NCBI GenBank assembly: GCA_937983475.1
Contig: CALJZV010000209.1
Location: 1-16,870 of the forward strand
Source of the DNA: an uncultured Verrucomicrobiales bacterium
Lineage (GTDB): Bacteria > Verrucomicrobiota > Verrucomicrobiia > Limisphaerales > JACDHS01
Direction: 5' to 3'
DNA: 16,870 nucleotides
Within the stretch, counting starts at the first letter, position 1. Each line of letters begins with the position of its first letter. The notes beneath the pieces are model-generated. The model made no database searches. It had not been told where the DNA came from and saw only the letters and a list, made by a program, of their open reading frames with translations. This document shows positions 14,832-16,870 of this stretch, one piece after another. A program made the position numbers and the translations under genes.

Positions 14832-16790
14832 ATGAGTGACAGAAACTTTTCGCGCCGCCGACGTGGCGGCATGCGATTCCGTCCCCCTGGCGGCATGAGC
14901 CAGAAACCCGACCGAGGCGCCCACGAGGCGCGGGCACAAGTCGTTGGCGACAAATCCAACGAAACCCTGTTTGAAGCTCGCCACGAGCACGAAATTGAGC
15001 GCGCCGAAAATATCGCCGCCGGTTTGCCAGCGGAGGGTCCCAAGGCTTCAGTCCCGGCCGAGGAGGCCAAGGACAAAAAAGGCTACCGCGAGCCGCATCT
15101 TGACACGCCCGAAGTGGTCGAGGAGCAGCCGTATCAACCGGTCAAAATCGTCGAGGCGCCTCCCCAGGGCATTGTGGAAAACATCAAGGCCCTGGCCACC
15201 AAAGTTATTCAAAAGGTGCAGCGCCTTTTGAAACCAAAGGTCCAGAGCAACAAGGAAATCGTCATCAACGCCGAATCCCTTGAAACCCGCGTTGCTGTGC
15301 TTGAAGCAGGCAAACTCGAGGAATTCACCATCGAACGCACCACCGAGGAGCGGCTGGTGGGCAGCATCTTCAAGGGCAGGGTCCGCAACCTGGAGGACGG
15401 CCTCAAGGCCGCATTCGTGGACATTGGCTTCGAGAAGAATGCCTTCCTGCACTACTGGGACATTGTGCCCAGCAACTTCGACAACAGCGTTGAACTGGTC
15501 GAGCGCGAAGGCCGCAAGCGCGACCGTCCCCGCATCACACAAAAGGACATCCCCCGCCTTTACCCGCCCAGTTCTGAAATCATCGTGCAGGTGACCAAAG
15601 GCCCCATCGGCACCAAAGGGCCACGCATCACAACCAACCTGGTCATCCCCGGCCGCTACCTCGTGCTGCTGCCCAACTCCGACCAGTGCGGCATCTCTCG
15701 GAAAATTGAAAACCAGGAGGAACGCCAGCGGCTCAAACACATTCTGCGCAGCCTGAGCATTCCCGACGTCATGGGCGTCATCATCCGCACCGCCGGCGAA
15801 GGCCAGCAATTGCGCTATTTTGTGCGCGATTTGGCCCTCCTGCTGGAGGAATGGCGCGATGTGCAGGACAAAATCAAGACCGGCCCCTCGCCCGCCTGCG
15901 TTTTCCAGGAACCCGACCTGATTGACCGCACCGTGCGCGACTTTCTCACCGAGGATGTCGAACGCATCGTCGTGGACAGCCAGAAACCCTACCACCGCAT
16001 GCGGGACGTGATTGCCAAGATTTCCAAGCGATCGGCGGACAAGGTCAAACTCTACGCGGAATCCCAGCCGGTGTTCGACCGCTTCAACATCACCAAGCAG
16101 CTCGAAAACACCTTTTCGCGCCAGGTTCATCTCAAAAGTGGCGGCTATCTGGTCATCGACGAAACCGAGGCCCTTGTGGCCATTGACGTCAACACCGGCC
16201 GTCACAAGGGCAGCAAGGATCAGGAATCCACCATCCTCAAGGTCAACCTTGAGGCCGCGGAAGAAATTTGCCGCCAGCTACGCCTTCGCAATATCGGTGG
16301 CCTCATCGTGCTCGACTTCATTGACATGAAATCGCGCCGGGATCAGCAGCAGGTTTATCAGAAAATGAAAGAGGGCCTGCGCCGCGACAAGGCAAAGACC
16401 CACATTCTGCCCATCTCGCAACTGGGCCTCATGGAAATGACCCGCCAACGCCACTCCGAAAGCGTGCGCGCCGCTGTCTATGACGACTGCCCTTACTGCA
16501 AAGGCCGGGGCAAGGTGAAGAGCGCCATCACCATGAGCGTGGAAATCCAGCGCAAGCTCGCCGAAATCCTCAAGAAACGGCAACGCGACGAAACCGACTT
16601 CCAGCTCCGCATCGTCGTGCATCCCACCGTGTTGAGCCGTCTCCGTGGCGAAGATGAAAAGCTGCTGATCGAGATGGAGAAGCGCTATTTTGGCAAGCTT
16701 GCCTTCCGCGCTGACTCCAGCTTCCATGCCGAGCAGTTCAAGATCTACAACGCGACCAACAACGAGGAGTTGGCCAGCGTCGGCGGCTGA
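14832..16790 (+). CDS. rng: Ribonuclease G/E with long N-terminal extension
   Basis: This is an endoribonuclease of the RNase E/G family that cuts single-stranded A+U-rich RNA and helps mature 16S rRNA. The catalytic core begins near residue 141 (KEIVINAESLETRVAVLEAG), with the S1 domain at about 168-280 (GSIFKGRVRNLEDGLKAAFV). The catalytic aspartates are Asp452 in IDVNTGRHKG and Asp495 in VLDFIDMKSRR. The Zn-link is C553-P-Y-C556. The protein ends soon after the small domain, as in RNase G, without the RNase E degradosome scaffold. The unusual part is residues 1-140: an Arg/Gly start (RRRRGGMRFRPPGG), an acidic, Pro-rich middle, and a basic amphipathic stretch (IKALATKVIQKVQRLLKPK) that may bind membrane or RNA. 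It is the last gene of the elongation operon. Confidence 0.96.
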   Translation: MSDRNFSRRRRGGMRFRPPGGMSQKPDRGAHEARAQVVGDKSNETLFEARHEHEIERAENIAAGLPAEGPKASVPAEEAKDKKGYREPHLDTPEVVEEQPYQPVKIVEAPPQGIVENIKALATKVIQKVQRLLKPKVQSNKEIVINAESLETRVAVLEAGKLEEFTIERTTEERLVGSIFKGRVRNLEDGLKAAFVDIGFEKNAFLHYWDIVPSNFDNSVELVEREGRKRDRPRITQKDIPRLYPPSSEIIVQVTKGPIGTKGPRITTNLVIPGRYLVLLPNSDQCGISRKIENQEERQRLKHILRSLSIPDVMGVIIRTAGEGQQLRYFVRDLALLLEEWRDVQDKIKTGPSPACVFQEPDLIDRTVRDFLTEDVERIVVDSQKPYHRMRDVIAKISKRSADKVKLYAESQPVFDRFNITKQLENTFSRQVHLKSGGYLVIDETEALVAIDVNTGRHKGSKDQESTILKVNLEAAEEICRQLRLRNIGGLIVLDFIDMKSRRDQQQVYQKMKEGLRRDKAKTHILPISQLGLMEMTRQRHSESVRAAVYDDCPYCKGRGKVKSAITMSVEIQRKLAEILKKRQRDETDFQLRIVVHPTVLSRLRGEDEKLLIEMEKRYFGKLAFRADSSFHAEQFKIYNATNNEELASVGG

Positions 16791-16817
16791 AGAAGTATTG
16801 AATAATTAAAGTCCAGG

Positions 16818-16851
16818 CGGGCTCTGAAGGAATCCTTCAGAGCCCGTTTTT
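16818..16851 (+). terminator. Intrinsic terminator of the mre-rodA-rng operon
   Basis: CGGGCTCTGAAGGA (16818-16831) is fully complementary to TCCTTCAGAGCCCG (16833-16846), and five T residues follow (16847-16851). It begins 27 bp after the rng stop. The stem is long and GC-rich at its base, a classic Rho-independent terminator. Confidence 0.93.
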
Positions 16852-16870
16852 CAGACGGGCTGAAAGCGTT

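Noticed and set aside
15048..16205. 385-codon open frame on the minus strand
   Set aside because: It lies wholly inside the RNase G gene on the opposite strand and shows no motif, whereas RNase G has all catalytic residues.

Overview
The window reads as a chromosomal segment of a Verrucomicrobium of the Pedosphaera/Limisphaera type. This placement is inferred from content, not from a marker gene. The supporting features are a PVC-type "membrane-bound dehydrogenase" beta-propeller/HEAT protein, a PEP-CTERM exosortase substrate with autotransporter-type strand repeats, a moderately high G+C content, and few Shine-Dalgarno sites (only one gene has a strong one). TGA is used as a normal stop (mreB, rodA and rng end with it).

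Positions 1-3887, minus strand: a 3'-truncated secreted PVC-type beta-propeller/HEAT protein, a lipoprotein with a C-terminal LamG-like domain, and an Rrf2-family regulator. A 316-bp intergenic stretch (3888-4203) with an inverted repeat and a candidate promoter separates these from a plus-strand PEP-CTERM protein (4204-5370), which ends in a clear intrinsic terminator.

Positions 5440-8630, minus strand: a tetrapyrrole cluster read in the order small unknown protein, CcsA/HemX-like membrane protein, hemA (glutamyl-tRNA reductase), hemC (porphobilinogen deaminase). Two things are odd here. hemC carries an in-frame TGA after 26 codons, with good homology in the same frame on both sides. HemA is short and lacks most of the C-terminal helical dimerisation domain.

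Positions 8760-16851, plus strand: a small secreted protein with a strong ribosome binding site, then a cell-elongation operon mreB-mreC-mreD-mrdA(PBP2)-rodA-rng, closed by a 14-bp-stem intrinsic terminator. mreD, mrdA, rodA and rng are separated by only 3-4 bp. mreC and mreD are bridged by an 18-codon mini-ORF that overlaps both neighbours through ATGA junctions. GC-rich hairpins sit directly before the start codons of mreB and mreC. MreBCD, PBP2 and RodA would form the elongasome that builds the lateral cell wall; RNase G is a frequent genomic partner of mre genes.

I found no tRNA, rRNA, CRISPR array, insertion sequence or prophage gene. The most noteworthy observations are the hemC internal stop, the mreC/mreD bridging mini-ORF, the hairpins at mreB and mreC, and the 140-residue N-terminal extension of RNase G. 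I saw no convincing wholly new multi-gene system.
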